A stretch of DNA of 64,000 nucleotides from Adineta ricciae. Lineage: Eukaryota > Rotifera > Eurotatoria > Adinetida > Adinetidae. Below, one piece after another: positions 25,241 to 45,600 of this stretch. The notes under the pieces were generated by a model. That model searched no databases, had not been told where the DNA came from, and saw only the letters and a program-made list of their open reading frames with translations. A program made the translations under genes and the position numbers. Positions within the stretch are counted from its first letter, which is position 1, and each line of letters begins with the position of its first letter. The DNA lies in the NCBI GenBank assembly GCA_905250025.1, contig CAJNOJ010000065.1, forward strand, positions 62,001 through 126,000, written 5' to 3'.

Positions 25241-26251
25241 TTGTCTTAATCAATCTAAATATATACGAATTAAACAAAGAATTTCAATTCAAAATTCAAC
25301 TTACAGTCTGCGAATAGATTAAATCTCATTATAACGATGAACATGAAAAATCTTTAAATAAGAGAAGAAAAGAAAAAGTACTCGCCTAATAGTCACTCGT
25401 TTAATCCTTTCTTTTTTCGGACTTTTAGTTGAAGAAAACGGTGAAGTTATTTTTCAATGCATTACGATAGTCAGCATGGCTTGAATTTGTATACAGAGAA
25501 AGGTTCTCTTACGCCCGTGTTTCTTTTTTCTTCTTTTCTTGTCGTCGTAATTTTTTTATTGTATGCTGACAGTATTCTATATGATTTTTCTTTTTTTCGT
25601 CATCGGCTGGCATGCATTATATTTTGGTAATACCAATGTACGTCTGTGGACAATAGACAAAGGTAGTATGTAAATATAAGAAAAAGAAAAACAGTGAAAC
25701 TCGTTGTGTAATGAAAGAAAGCAAAAAAAAACATAGAAGCCGACGTTTGTCGATCTAGGCATGTTGTTGTTGATAGGTCTCTTTTCGTTCATTCATTTCT
25801 ATTCATACACATACACAAAGAAGAAAAGGATCAACTTTCGGATCGATTCAATCTACTGATAGGTTACACGAGATGAAATTTATTATGCACGAAAATACAG
25901 GGTTAGTTTCTAGTTGACATAATCTAAGTTCAATTGAATCAGAAGCCAGGTGCAACGAAAAAATCTGTCAATGGATCGATGTCTGACTTACAAAACTTTG
26001 GATTGAATGGAAATTGTGAATGTGAGAGTGGAGGCGAAAGATGCCAGTCAGCTCTGATACGAATTGGACAAGAATTTTGATTGGTTGTTCAGTTAGGCAA
26101 TGAAACAATCAATGACGAGTAATATGACTCATGAAAACGCAGCAATTGAAAAATTTGTTGTAAAGAAAGAAAGAACGAGAAATTCTTTTGTTTTTATTTC
26201 CAAGATTTTTTTTCTGACAAATGGCCTGAGAATAAATTTTGAAACAAAACT
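25241..26251. promoter_or_regulatory. Divergent promoter region between ORP and USP32
   Basis: About 1 kb separates the start codons of two genes transcribed in opposite directions, so both promoters and leaders must lie here. No canonical TATA box is placed well for either gene. Confidence 0.5.
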
Positions 26252-32037
<5,786 letters not shown>

Positions 32038-32953
32038 TTTAATAAGCGAACAAAAATTTCTTCAGAAATGACATTATTTTTGTTTTTTTTTTGTAAACAA
32101 TATATACATATTTCTCTCCGGTGCTTTTATGTTGTATAATCAAAATCGACATATATACATACATACAATCCAGAATCAAAACGAAAGAAATTTCTTTGTG
32201 CTTATTCGACTGTTTGAATCTAACTGAACCTGTTTTTTTCCTTTTCTTGTACAGCGAACATCAGCAAACTTGTGCAACTTATGTTGGTTTTGTTTTTTTT
32301 TTCTTTTTCGTGTATTTGTATGAAGATGTACACACAGTTTTCAAAAAAAATAATATGAGACATATAAATTGCTATTTTTCCTATTAGATTAACTGATGAT
32401 TAGTCACCGGTTGCCAATTTGATAACCGTTTTCTTCTTCGTTCCGTTGTGACGAGAAACATACGGTGTTTGGTCAGAAAGATAAGGATGCATATCAGCAA
32501 TTTATATAAAGAAAAAGATTGAAGTGAACGTAGATAAGAAATTAGATCATTTGTTTGACAAAAGTACGTCAATGTGCGAGATTTGAAGGAACATGCATTT
32601 TCTATGAGAAAGAGTGTGGCTATAAAATCAAAATCATTGACCGTCGAACAGCGCCCTCTGAATTACTCAACAAGAGTACTCATTGCTCAGTATTCGGTTG
32701 ATTACCTAAACCGAGAAGGAAAGAGAAAAACGAGAAAAAAATACATGTTTATTATACATCAAAATGGTGGTGAAATGATCGATTCATTCACCTGAAACGA
32801 TAAAAAAATAAGAAATCAATGAATAACTCAATTATTCGTATGAGGTTATATTTACATTTGTTTTTTTTCTATAGATGTAAATACATCTTTTGCCAACGTT
32901 TTTCTTTTCCAACAACAACAACAACAACAAATCAACAATAAAACGATTTCGAA
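32038..32953. other. Spacer between USP32 and TAO kinase
   Basis: AT-rich, poly-T rich; no gene supported. It holds the USP32 3' UTR and the TAO kinase promoter and leader, with an ACA/CAA-rich run just before the kinase start codon. TATAAAA occurs at about 32621 but is too far from the start to assign. Confidence 0.4.
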
Positions 32954-35900
32954 ATGCCACTGCCTCGTTCAGCGAGAGAGGCTATCGCCAATGATAGTGA
33001 ATGTGGCAATCTGTTCTCTCTTGATGATCCCGAAAAACTATTCGTGGACCTCCGGGAAATCGGTCACGGTAATTTTGGTGCTGTTTATTACGTAAGTTAC
33101 AATTTGTTGCAAAATCGATCATCATTTTATGTCTTTTGCTCAGGCTCGAAATTCGGAAACAAATGAAATCGTTGCAATCAAAAAGATGTCCACAGGACGA
33201 AAACAGAATCCTGAAGTTTGTAGAATTCAAAGATCGACTCTCTGTGTGTGTACCTATTACCTTGAATCTATTCTAGACGTGGCAAGATATTTTGAAAGAA
33301 ATACGTTTCCTCCGTGAACTTAATCATCGTCATTGTATAGCATATCGTGGATGTTATTTAAAAGAATATACGACATGGCTTGCCATGGAGTATTGTCTTG
33401 GCTCGGCAGCTGATTTGATTGAAGGTTAATCAAATGAAGAATTAGCAATTCGATATCTTGTGATGTACTTGTCGTTCTAGTTCATAAAAAGTCGTTAGCT
33501 GAATGTGAAATAGCTACAATTGTATGTGATACATTATGTGCACTTGAGTATCTCCATTCGATACATCGAATACATCGTGATATCAAAGCAGGAAATATTT
33601 TATTAACTGAAAATGCCATTGTCAAACTGGGTAATTTCGTAGAAATGATTCATGATGAAAACCGAACTTTCCTATGTTTTCTCTTTAGCTGACTTTGGTT
33701 CTGCTTCGTTTACCAGTCCAGCAAATAGTTTTGTCGGCACACCGTATGTCTAAAAAAGCAATCGTATGATTCACACGCCATGCTCTGTTCTCTAATTAGT
33801 TACTGGATCGCACCAGAAGTGATCCTAGCAATGGAAAATGGACAATACGATGGTAAAGTCGACATCTGGTCACTGGGAATCACTTGCATCGAACTTGGTA
33901 ATGATTTTTTATTAGTTCTTTTAAGAGAAAGAAAATGTGTGAATGAATATTTTTCTAGCTGAACGAAAACCGCCTCTCTTCAATATGAATCCTATGTCAG
34001 CATTGTATCATATTGCACAAAATGATCCGCCAACGTTACAGAGTAATAATAGTGAAAATCAGACGCGCACAAGTGATTTTGCTTTATTTATTGCCATGTG
34101 CTTAAAGAAAAATCCATGTGAACGACCAACAGCAAAAGAACTTCTCAATGTAAATGAGATTTGCTTACAGAATCTAGACATCAACCGATAGTTGATTTCT
34201 TTTATCTTTAGACGATATTCATAAAAAGTCAAAGTAATCGTGAAAGTCTTATTGATTTAATTCGACGTACGAAAGACGCTGTGAAAGAATTTGATAATAT
34301 ACGTTACCGTCGAATGAAAAAAGTTCTGATGGGTCATGACGAGCATAATACATCAAGTGCAGATCTTCATCAATCTGTAGAGGTGATCAATATGGACACA
34401 GATAATTCCAATAATATTGATAATGAACTTCTAGTAAAATCTAGAATTCTTCTTTCGGCGTCAAACTAGTTTTGTCTCTCGTTTTTCGTTAATATAGGAT
34501 GATCGAACATTAGATGACGATGAGGATGATGACGATACACATAGTGCTGATTTGGTTTCCGGAACTCATGATCTTCATGCGGATGATGACGAAAGCTTGA
34601 ATTCAAGTGGTTCGAGTCTTCAACTACCAGTTCCGCCACCTTCAGCTATTTTCAAAGGCTTACTTATGAATAAACAGATATCAACGTCATCTCCACCTAT
34701 ACAGAATCCCATCTACAGTGGCATGCCATCGAATCCAATCAATGCAAATCGAAGAATCGCACCGGCAGATATCGTCTCATCGTCAAATAATAATCAATCA
34801 TCATTCCAAACGCAAACGAATGAATCAAGCAACGTCCAAATGAGAAAACATGTAAGATGATCTCTCGAGAGTACGGCCAATTTTCGAGTTTCTATTGAAT
34901 TCAAATTAGTTACACCATTTGGAATATCCGCTGACTCAACACCGTCGTAATGGACTGCATCAAAATGAGTTTTCGACAATAAAAACTACGCGTATTGTCA
35001 TACGTGAACAGCGAGAACATAATCAAGAAGATCAACAACTGGAGCAATTTCGCGGATATAAACGAATGAGACGCCAACATCAAAAGCAATTGAAACAGGT
35101 TGACATCTCACTCTATCACATCAGAATTTTGTTGCATTCAGATTTCTTTTCTTCGAATTAGTTTGAAGAACGTTGTCGTACTGAAAAAAATGATTTACGT
35201 TCGAAACTCGAACGTGAATACAATGCCTTTCAAGAACAGATTACTTTCGAAAACAATCGTCTGTTAGAAAAACATCGTAAAGAACTAGCCGATCGAGTCA
35301 AATATAATCAGAATCATTTCCGAAAATTCGAACGCGAACAGGAAGATAATTTCGACGATGAATTGAAACGATTTCAACAGGAACAGATCAAACAGTACAA
35401 ATTGAAGAAAGAAGCGTTCAAAAAAGTCAGACAAACGAACATCACTTGTTTAAATGTTCACACAAACTGTTTCTTTTTTGTAGGAAGTGTTAAATTCATC
35501 ATCGCGATCAAAGACAGAAAAAGAAGATGAAATCCGTCGATTAAAAGATGATCTACAAATGAAATTACGTCAAGACGAACAAACATTACGAGTGCAATTG
35601 AATCACGAACATACAGTTCGAAGATTACAACTCAAACGACGCAAATTATTGTTACTACACGCACTCGAACAAAAGCTAATTCAAGAAGTTCATATTGCTT
35701 TCAAAGTTCATTCCACAGTAAAACAAATTTTCTTTTAGAAATGTACAAAAAGCATGGACACAATCGTGCAACGTCATGGATTACTCAAGAAGCATCATGA
35801 ATTAACCAAAGAACTAGAATTGAGACAACTAGCGAATCTACACAGGTAGGTTAAAAACGAATTTGATTTAAATGAAAGAAGCTCAATCTTCACCATTAAT

Positions 35901-36955
35901 TATTTGTCATTGTTTTACAATTTAGAACGCGAAATGAATTCACGCAGAAGCAACATCTCACAGAAATGATCAATTTCAATGAATATAGTAATCGTCGTCA
36001 AAAAGAACTAGTTAAACGACACGCATTAAATCAAAAACAATTTCCGAAGAACATTAAAGTACGACATTTTGGTGTCACTTTGATCGTACATACATATTTC
36101 TATTAGATAAAACAAGCGGAAATTAAACGGCAACATAAAGAAGCATATAATCTTCAATCTCGTCAATACAAGGCACTAAAGGAAAATCTTCGTCTTGAGT
36201 ATATCAATGTCACATCAAGTCGTTCACGCGAAGAACTTGATTTGAAATTGAAAACAATCAAAGACGATCAACGGAAGAAGTTCGATTTACTCTATCAACG
36301 TTACGAAGAAGCTGTACAACGAATGCTTGATCAGCAAAATGTAAGTGGCAGACATGCAGACTGGACGAAGTTTTTCGAATGGATTGTTTTCAGATTAAGT
36401 TAAACTCCGATCAAGAACGCGAGCGTACTGCATTGAAGGCTATACTTGATGAAGATCAAAGGAATCTATTCAATTTACAAGAAGAAAGTCGACTTCGAAT
36501 GGAACAGCAACATTTAGATGAACGAAAACAGTTGGAACGTAACATCGAAGAACGATTGAAAAAACTCAATGAACAAGTATTTGATTCGTTAGAGAAAGAG
36601 ATCAAGTTTTACTCATCATCTCGTTTAGATGGAACTTGAATTAGCTGAATATAACGATGATCGTAGTCGACAAATCACATTACTTCTAGAAAAACAACGT
36701 TGTGAATTAACTCAAACAGATCGTGATATCACTAACTTAGGTGTGAATGTTGCTGATCTTGCAGATACTATCCAAGATATTCACTTCTTTTCCGCTAATC
36801 CACCCGTTCATTTGACAGCTCAAGAAAAGCAGCTATTTACAGGCAGTGCTCATCCGAATAATCGTGCATCGATGATCAGCTTACAACGTTCGTATAGTAC
36901 AAATTCTTTTACTTCAAATACAACGAATGGTAGTGGAGCAAACGCACATAAATAA
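32954..36955 (+). CDS. TAOK: TAO-family STE20 kinase, complete
   Basis: Seventeen exons (32954-33091, 33144-33215, 33277-33424, 33481-33630, 33689-33743, 33800-33897, 33959-34149, 34212-34433, 34498-34851, 34910-35098, 35162-35425, 35484-35687, 35739-35845, 35926-36058, 36107-36340, 36394-36576, 36629-36955); 3069 nt, 1022 aa, close to human TAOK1. MAP3K-like Ser/Thr kinase feeding p38/JNK and Hippo signalling and microtubule control, by family knowledge. The kinase domain is N-terminal and intact: Gly loop [14 protein letters not shown] (Lys about 59), HRDIKAGN (about 151-158), ADFGSAS (about 170), WIAPEVILA. An acidic, Ser-rich linker follows, then the conserved [18 protein letters not shown] and long Arg/Glu/Gln coiled coil. 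It ends in a short Ser/Asn-rich tail with no transmembrane segment (unlike TAOK2). In exon 8 an alternative donor at 34383 would remove about 17 residues in frame. Confidence 0.96.
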
Positions 36956-37427
36956 TCTCTTGATATTAACAATCTATGTGAATACAGTGATCCTTCTTAT
37001 TTTATTCGCTGTTTCTCGCTCGTTCGAGTTCAATTCAGGTAAATCTATCTCTTCCAAAATTTTTTTTTTGTATAAAATCGAACACTCTCTCTACTGCAAT
37101 CAGATTATAATTGTTCATTTTGTTCTCTCTTTCTCACGCTATCTCTGTCCTATGACTTATATATCTTTTGGTTTTTATCATATACGTAACAAACAGTTTC
37201 TTTTTTTTTCTTTTGTTGCTTTGCTTTATATATACATATGTATACACTATTTTTCTAACTGGTCTCTTCTGATATTTGACCAAAAAACCATCCTACGAGA
37301 CAAAAATTGGAACATTTACGGTTGCTTATATATAAATATAAATATAAATATATTCGATTACGATAATTCATAATTTAATTTTAGATTCTTTTCTTCAATT
37401 TTCTACTTTTTTTTGTCAGTAACAAAG
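36956..37427. other. Short spacer between TAO kinase and NDFIP
   Basis: Pyrimidine- and AT-rich, including a TATAAATA-type tandem repeat at about 37328-37352. No gene seen. The two genes are transcribed in the same direction about 470 nt apart; a TTTTTTGTCAG acceptor-like site just before the NDFIP start suggests an intron in its leader or a trans-spliced leader site. Confidence 0.35.
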
Positions 37428-38383
37428 ATGAGTGATAGCAATGCAAATCATGTAGCAGTGACTGTCGAACAATCGACAGCAACTCCTGTTTCTGCACAGG
37501 CCCATGAGAATGTTGAAGCATCTACGACGGTGCAAGCAACACCATTAGGTACGAAATTGACGACGGATTGTATCCAGATAACCTATCTCCTATGTATTTG
37601 TTTTACATTAGATGGACCACCACCTGCATATGAAGCTGCTCCATCATCGAACGCTAGTGCTAATAATCCTGCTAATGTAGATGAGGCTGTAGGTGTGATA
37701 GAAGCTCCACCGCCATATTGTCTCGTCGATCCAAGTAAAATTCCCAATATGGATCATATCCCACATTATTCGCAAATAACACCTGTTGAAATTATTGATC
37801 TAAATATGAACAGTAGTGCTGGCAACGAGCAGGTAAGAGGAAGATACTCTGTTGATTTTCCATGGAATTGTGTGTCTTTTTTAGTCAAATCGTTATCATA
37901 ATCAAGCAGCGATTGCAGCTTGGCTTTCATCGGGTTCGAACATGGACATCGGTACAGATTGTACATTCCTTATGGCATTGTAAGTATTCTGTCCGTTCGA
38001 TGTCCAGTCTCGTTCAATTCTTCTTTGTAATATTTAGTATAATTGCTTTCTTTTTCAATTGGATCGGTTTTCTTGCCGTTATTTGTCTTATTCCGACCAT
38101 TGCTGCTCGTTTCGGCGCGATGTCAGGGTTTGGCTTGAGTGTCGCCAAATGGATAACCGTTGTTCGTTATCATGAATTGAATAATTCATCCTATCTTACA
38201 CCAAGTAACATGTCCACACCTTATCATCGAACTATCGTTCATGATCCTGCACATAACTTCGTCTTTGCTATCGTTTTATTTGCTGGATTCTTCTTGTTCG
38301 TTCGTGGTTTAATATCTTATATTGCCGTTAAGAATCGTGCAAATCAACATGGGCAAACAGCAGATGTTTTCAATTGGTACTAG
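37428..38383 (+). CDS. NDFIP: NEDD4-family-interacting protein
   Basis: Four exons (37428-37548, 37612-37832, 37885-37979, 38038-38383), 783 nt, 260 aa. Membrane adaptor of Golgi and endosomes that recruits and activates NEDD4-type HECT ubiquitin ligases through PPxY motifs. Two such motifs are visible, PPAY (about 44-47) and PPPY (about 73-76), in a disordered Ala/Asn-rich cytosolic region. Three hydrophobic segments follow, including the family signature FFFNWIGF and GAMSGFGLSVAKW, and FFLFVRGLISY before the C-terminal end. The family's usual third PY motif is not obvious. The open frame upstream of the ATG begins right at an acceptor-like TTTTGTCAG, so a noncoding first exon is plausible. 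Confidence 0.93.
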
Positions 38384-38461
38384 ACTTTCAAGAAAACTAC
38401 TTCAAGAGACCTTCTTATATTCTCTTCGCTTGTCGATCTGTTACTAATATTGTTCTGAACA

Positions 38462-38467
38462 AATAAA
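38462..38467 (+). terminator. NDFIP: Polyadenylation signal AATAAA of NDFIP
   Basis: Canonical hexamer 78 nt after the NDFIP stop. A second AATAAA occurs at about 38597 and could serve as a distal site. Confidence 0.7.
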
Positions 38468-39142
38468 ATCTTTCGGGACAATGTATTTATATCAGCTAAT
38501 CTACATATACGTATATTTTTTTCTTGTTCTCGAATATATGGATGTCTTTTGTCCTTTTTTTTTGCTTATTTCATCGATCAAATCCTCTTTTTCGAAATAA
38601 ATATCGTATGTTGTATTTAATATCATTTACGAATGTTTCTCGTATCCAATCGACAAGAAATCGCAAATCGGGTTTATATGGTTTTATTGTCTTTTAGTGT
38701 ATAAATAAACGTAATCATCAGATGTGATTAGATCTTCGTATGATGATGAGTTTAGAAGAGATAGAGCAGAAACAGAAAAGGTTATGTACAGTAAACACAC
38801 GTACTAGAAAAGAAAGAGGTGTGAGAAGAAAATCTATAACAACGAGAACGGGAAACAACAACAACAACAACGCCTTTCTCATTCTTATATACAAGTGATA
38901 GAAAAGAAAAACGACAATATTGTTCTGAACTACCGGCTAGTATGGCAACCAACACAGTTCGGTAAAAGAGAAAGAAAACGAATCAGCAAGAGAGATGAGA
39001 AGATATGCATGTAAAAAATGAGGATGGTTGACTGCTGCATATAAACCGTATGTAACACACCGGCAACTTGACCTGAACTGTTCGATTTTATTTTTCCAAG
39101 GGTAAATTGAGAAGGGTTACGAATTGAGAATATTTCGAATGT
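38468..39142. other. Convergent spacer, NDFIP and ankyrin gene
   Basis: AT- and purine-rich, with an AAC/ACA triplet run near 38858-38872. It contains the 3' UTRs of both genes and nothing else recognised. Confidence 0.4.
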
Positions 39143-39969
39143 TCAATCATCTAATGACATCGACGCTTGTCGAAGGTGCTCTCGTGCATGACGGTGTGAT
39201 TCTGAGCATGAACAGCCAATCATCATTTCTCGGTTTAGCAATGTATCAGCTGTTGCTTGGTCACCTGTTGCAACTAGAATAGCAAGTCAAATAAAATTTT
39301 TCGATAAAAACGAATGAAATTTTATACGTACTGGCTGTGTGAACAGCTGATTGTCCAAGCCAACCGTTTTGGTGAATATCGGAACCGGCTTTCAATAGAT
39401 AATCAATGATTTCAGCATGTGTACCACGGACAGCTGAAAAAAAAACATCAGACGTATTTCAACGGATAAATTTAAAATCGATAAATCTTACCAAGAATGA
39501 GTGGAATATCTCCATCGTCATTTTTGCAATTAACACTAGCTCCGTATTTAACAAGCGTTTGAACTACATCGAGATGGCCATTTTGAGCGGCAGCGTGAAG
39601 AGCTGTATAGCCGAATTGACCTTTCTTTTGGATATCAGCACCAGCATCGATTAATGCTTTAACGATATCACGTCGACCAAGCATAGCAGCGTTCATCAAT
39701 GGTGTATAACCATAAGCATCAGGAGCATTAATATCTGCACCTAGAGGACAAAATAAGCAGTTAAATCGAATTTCATTCGAGTTCAGAATATTTCTTTACA
39801 TACCTTCACGAAGCCAGCATTTAATTCCTTCTAAAGAGCCGCATTCGGCTTCTTCTGGTAGAGAACGTTTAGTTTTCTGTGGACTGTTGAATAGGTTCAA
39901 AACAAGATCAGTAGTTGTTTTGATCCATGAAACTGGGTAGTAAATGTCGCTTGTATCAATTGAAGGCAT
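39143..39969 (-). CDS. Small ankyrin-repeat protein
   Basis: Four exons (39804-39969, 39492-39740, 39332-39433, 39143-39273), 648 nt, 215 aa. Residues 1-45 are a non-repeat leader (MPSIDTSDIYYPVSW). Four to five ankyrin repeats then fill the protein, with consensus pieces GYTPLMNAAMLGRRDIVKAL, GYTALHAAAQNGHLDVVQTL and GASVNCKNDDGDIPLILAV. The last repeat is degenerate and is followed by a short His/Ser-rich tail (SCSESHRHAREH). Nothing beyond a protein-binding role can be inferred; no other domain is present. Exon phases agree throughout and introns are 58-63 nt. Confidence 0.88.
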
Positions 39970-42654
39970 GATAAAAATAATGTTAGACTGGATAATCTAA
40001 ATCGAAGTTAAATATCGATAATAGAGGTTTTGCACTCGTTGGTAGCCTCTAAAGACTGTCCTTGTATTTATTTACGTGGTAAATCTCTGCTTTTCTCTCT
40101 CTCTCCCGACGTCTATAGTTCTTTTTCGTACGTTTTTACTCCATATTTGCATACATAGAAGATAGTATTCGAGAAAGAATAGAAGTAACTATCACGCGCT
40201 CTACACGCAGTAAAATGTCCTCTCCAATCTCGTTCGTTTTACCATCGTTACATACAGCGATGAGAACGAGAAGAAAGACGATTGGTGGTAAGAACTCAAG
40301 GATAGCATGTGATCGATGCTCGCGACTGTTAATGGCATGCGTTGAGTGTGTGGACTATGGAATGGAGAAAGTTCTCCTAGATTTTAGCATGTCACTATGG
40401 AAAATCGGAACGAGAACTTTGTACAGTACGATCGGTACTGAACTCAAATGATAATTCTTTCTGTCATCGACCAAAGTACATCAGTTTAGAAAATCTATTC
40501 TGAACTCTGAACCTTATCCATTTCTACATGATGGTGTACAACGAAACAAAACGAGAGAAATATAGAGATTACATGGATGGAAGTACTAAGTCGAACCAAG
40601 TTGGAATTTCACCTACCTGATTTGATCTGTGAGAATATATGACAAAGATCAGTTTGATTGAGGTGTGGCTATATGCACAACAACAAGCCTGTGATATGAT
40701 AGAGGAATCGAATTTGCGCTGGATATTTATTGACGAGAGAAAGAGAGAGAAACTTTGGAAGAATAAGGAGCAGGTCGTATGACTCTATCACGCACGCTCT
40801 GCATGGGTTTTCTTTGCGTCTGTTCTGTTTTGCATTATCGTCGTGTTAACCAAGCCTCCGAATGTCACGAGTTTTGTGCGTGATCGACACTTTCTTATTG
40901 TTGAAATAAAGCACGAGGATAACTGTCTCAATATATTCTGCGTTTTTTATATGAATATAATAAAAGAAACATAAATCAGATATTGAAAGATATATAACGG
41001 CATTAAGTGCAAAATGAGATACTAATGAGAAGGTGTGTAACATTAATACGTATACATATGTTTTAAAAGTAAAACATTCTTTTCGATAAGACGACTGAGT
41101 TTGCTATGACTATTCAAAATAATTCGATTTACTGAAGTTCTCGATGTTTTCGCAGGCATGACGGTGAAAGATTATCGTGCTTCTTAGGGTGTGATCAAAG
41201 AGCATCGATCATAATGTAAACAGAATGACAAAAAAAAAGTCGATCTTTGGAATTGACATGCAACTTGCTCTCTCATGTACACTTGTTTTGATGCATTTTA
41301 TTAATAGTTCTAAACAAATTCAATGGCAGAGAAAAGTGTGTTTCGATTAGCAACTACGCACGAGGTAATCATCTAAAAAAAGGTATATACTCGATGATAA
41401 ATAAATCTCGCATTGAAATAACAAGATTGTGGGTGTTCAGATTGTTGTTATTATTATGTTTGGGTATTTTCGTGTTACTCGTGTTAAATATGAGGGCATC
41501 AACTGTCAACACGTAGTTTTGTATGATCACGACGCAAAACATACATTTTTAATAAGAGAAGGAGAACTGAAAACATGTGTGACGATGTATTATATTCAAA
41601 TAGGAAAAAGTCCGTAACTTTTGTTTGGTACTTTAAGGGTCAAATTTTTTATTACGTAGCCGTTATTTCTTTTAAACGGACGATGATAGAGCGGGCGTGG
41701 GCCTTGGAGATCTAATCATTGTTTAAATATTCACGCATAACTAATGGATTTTCACCGACGCATATTCGAGCGAGGAGAATATACGTTTCTTTTTCTAATC
41801 ATGTTTTGAATAGAAAATATTTTTTGTGTATTAGACAACGATGTCAAGGTGGTATGTACTGCTGACGAAGGATAATAGTGACTGATTTTCGTTATTGACG
41901 TCAATCGACATAGGTATTTGTTTATGGATACAATCATAAGATAAAGTTCATTTTGTAGGACGACGAGGCCGACGAAGTTGGACAGCGATGAAGAAATATG
42001 CAGAAATTTGCATCGCTGTTTGGTATTATTGCAATTTAGTCATGAACAACGAAAAGAATGACAGATAAAATAACTTCAATCGAAGCACATGATGTGTGAT
42101 TCAGTAAAAGCATTGAATACTTTCCAGTACTATTTGACATTTGAGTAAGATTTCTGTGAAAGTCAATTTTCTATTCGGAAAGTTAATAAGAGGCGTGTCA
42201 TCTTGCTTGGCAAGAATAAGCCTCTTTTTTTTTCAATTAAAGACTCTCAAACAATAAATGATATCCTATCAGGTCATATGCAGCATATGGTACATTTCAC
42301 ACGCGCGCCTTTGTCTACAGACCAAAGTCAATCAATCATCTGTTATTAGAAGAAAATTGATAATTTATCAAAGAACTAAAAGCACGAGCACATGACTTAT
42401 CAAACAGATGACGCTAGATTACATTATTAGATGATATGAATGAGAAATTTCGATAATCGGAATAATTTCCGGACATGTTCGCGAATGGTTTTTCCCTAGT
42501 AAACTTTGAAAATAATCATTCCTGTCTTATAATTCAACGATGAATTTAAACCAATAAATCTTTCATATGTATGAGTCATCGTATCTGCTCTGATAAGAAT
42601 TTTGTTCTCACGAACGAATTTTGAGAAAACTCTCTGGTTCTGATCAAGATCGAG
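39970..42654. other. 2.7-kb divergent region, no gene supported
   Basis: Lies between the divergent starts of the ankyrin gene and VPS35L. Open frames at 40215-40451 and 41429-41617 (plus) lack splice context or motifs. It must contain both promoters. The stretch is AT-rich with scattered poly-A/T and GAGAGA tracts. Confidence 0.4.
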
Positions 42655-45600
42655 ATGTCTTCTATTTCAAGTAAATGGGTACCGAAACAACGTGATTATG
42701 TTTCCGAACATAAACAATTCAATAAACCAACAACCGTAACAACAAATCATCCACTCGGTGTAATTGTTGTACGTTCTCGAAATTTTAGCATAAGAATGAT
42801 CTTTTATCAAAGACTTCCATTATAGGCCAGCAAACAACAAACAGTTACATCGACGACATCATCACCTATTATTGATCCACTTTCAGCGAAAATCAGTCAA
42901 GTGGATATCGACCCATTGTCTCGCGCATTATCTGCGGCGATTAGTACAAATAAGAAAGAATCATCCGATGGAATAGCAGCAACAACACCTGATACATTCG
43001 AACCATGGTCAAGTAAGAAAAGTTTGATATTAAATCAATATTCCACAACCAAGAAAATCAGTATGACAACTGCAATGAATAATACTAACGATGAAGCGAC
43101 TATCGATAATTCTAAAGGTAGGAAGGTGTTCATTGTGTTGGAAAGATTCTTCATTTGTTTATTTAGCTTCGGATATGACCACAACATCGGAAAGAATTAA
43201 GAATCGTTTAGAGCAATTAGATGCATTTGAAGTAAGAATGCACGTGGATTGTCGAAATCTATGTATTTCATGTTCCTATGTTGTTTCAGGGTGGACAACA
43301 AACTCAAAGTTTAACTCAACAGGAATACATCAATCGAATCAATGAAATGAGTCGAGATATGAGTCAAGCATGGAAAAGTGATCAACGCGTTAAAACATTA
43401 AAAATCGCCATTCAAGTAAAGACAGTCGCTCATCTAATTTCAATTCTGCTAACTGTTACTTTGCTTGCAGTGTTGTAAATTATTAGCTGATATGAATGTC
43501 ATGGAATTCTATCCGAGTAAATTCTGTTTGATTACAGATGTATTGGACACGTTTGGTAGGAAGATAGAAAGAAGATATCCAATGATTTCTATTCCCTTAT
43601 CTAGGTAAAATGGTCTACACGCGTTTGTTAGAAAAATGTGCACCACCAAATGGAAAAATTCGTAAGATAAGATTAAATATTCGATAGAAAATATTAGTGA
43701 TTACTTCTCTTAGCGGATCGTATTGTGATTGATCTTGTTCCCGAAACAACGCGCGAAACTGCTCGAAATTGGTTTTACAAAATCGCTATTATCCGTGAAT
43801 TACTACCACGTATTCTTGTTGAAGCAGCGATTCTTAAATGCTACAACTTCTTATCGGCAACGTAATGATTGTTTTCATTTCTCTGACAATACTAGATTTG
43901 CTTTGATTCTTCTAGACATTATCAATCTACATTGGTACAATTAGTCAAAATGTGCCGAGGTATTGGTGATCCATTAGTTGCTGCCTATGCTCGTTGTTAT
44001 ATTTGTCGAGTAACTATGATTTGAACGTATTGAATCGATTAGAATTTTCTGTTAATATATCATAGGTTTCTATTGATATCGATTTCAAACATCGTGAACC
44101 GATCGAAGTCGCTTTTACTGATCTATGTCAGTCATTTCATCAAATTACTACGCCAACTGTTAAAAATCTATATGCATCGCAAAAACTAACAACTAGCATA
44201 TATTTATCCTTATATTCACCAGCATTAGATTGGGTAGTTCAATGTTTATTACATAAACTAGATGACAAGAAAATCGAACAAATGATAAATAAAACTAAAG
44301 CAGGCTTAGACGTGCCAAGGTTAGCAGGATAATTTCGTTTTACAAAGTTGTAGCATTCATATGTCCTTGTTTTATTACTTTAGTGGTGGTATCGTATTGA
44401 ATGCACTTTTGAACACACTTCCGCCAAGTCATGTTCGTGCGAAAGTACAAACGTATATTGGGATGATCAATGACTGCGACGAACAATATTTTCCCAAGGT
44501 AAAGTAATGCAATTTTGACAAAGAGAGTACTAATGAAGATTATTTTAGAGTATATTGTATCGTTCATTAGGTTTATCTCTTCTCTTATCACCGCCAGAAT
44601 CGACACCCTCGGATATACAGATACTGAGCAGTGTTTGGAAAGTGGTGACGAAGTTCAAAGATCCATCGGTGACAAGAACTTTCTCTAACTCAAAGTGTGA
44701 CAAGATCCGTTTCATTCCTTTTAGAGTTACATGGCATGTGCTGAAGTCTGGACGGAATTAATTTCCAAAGAATATACTGTAAAATCTTCGATTGAACTCA
44801 TTCGTCTATTCTCGTCACTTTTTCATTTGAATAGATCCGAGAAGTGAACACTATGATAGGTGATATTATCAAGCATTTAACACCCGATCGTGCTTTCGAA
44901 GAATATTATGGGAGATTGCACGCAATTATGATCAAACTGCTAACAAATGTCGAAGATTTTGCAGCTCTATTCTCAATGGTACTGAATGACAAAGAATTTG
45001 TTTGATTATACTGTTCCTATTACTACTAGGATAAAATCTTGCCATTTCTCGACTTGTTCCAACGAGAAAACGTTCGAGTAGATATATTCAAATCAATCTT
45101 ACATGCATTTGTCAGCAGGTTTGGATGTTGAATGATGTCATACTTCATTCGTAAGACTTATCTATTTGTCTAGAAACTCACAGGAAAAAACTAATGATCC
45201 AGTATTAATAGCTGCAATGATTCATTGTGCTAAATGTGTGCACGACACACTTGGGTAAGTCTAGTTCGTTTACGTATACAGGAATCTAATCGTTTCGTTA
45301 TACAGAGCATTGACAAATGATGATGAACTACGAGAAGTTAGTGGACTCTTATCTGCTATCATACGTAAGGTCGATTATGGCAAAGATGTTGAGCAAGAGT
45401 TGAAATTTTGTGTGGAAGCTCGTGGATTATTTGGTTATATCGATTCAGTTACAATTACACTCATTCAAGTAAGAAATGTAGAAAAAGAAAGATATTTTCA
45501 ATCGTAACAATTGTCTCACGTTGATAGAAAGTCAACAAATTAGCTATATCCACGTATCATAATGTCAATGGCGTTCACTCGGCTGCTACATCATCATTCA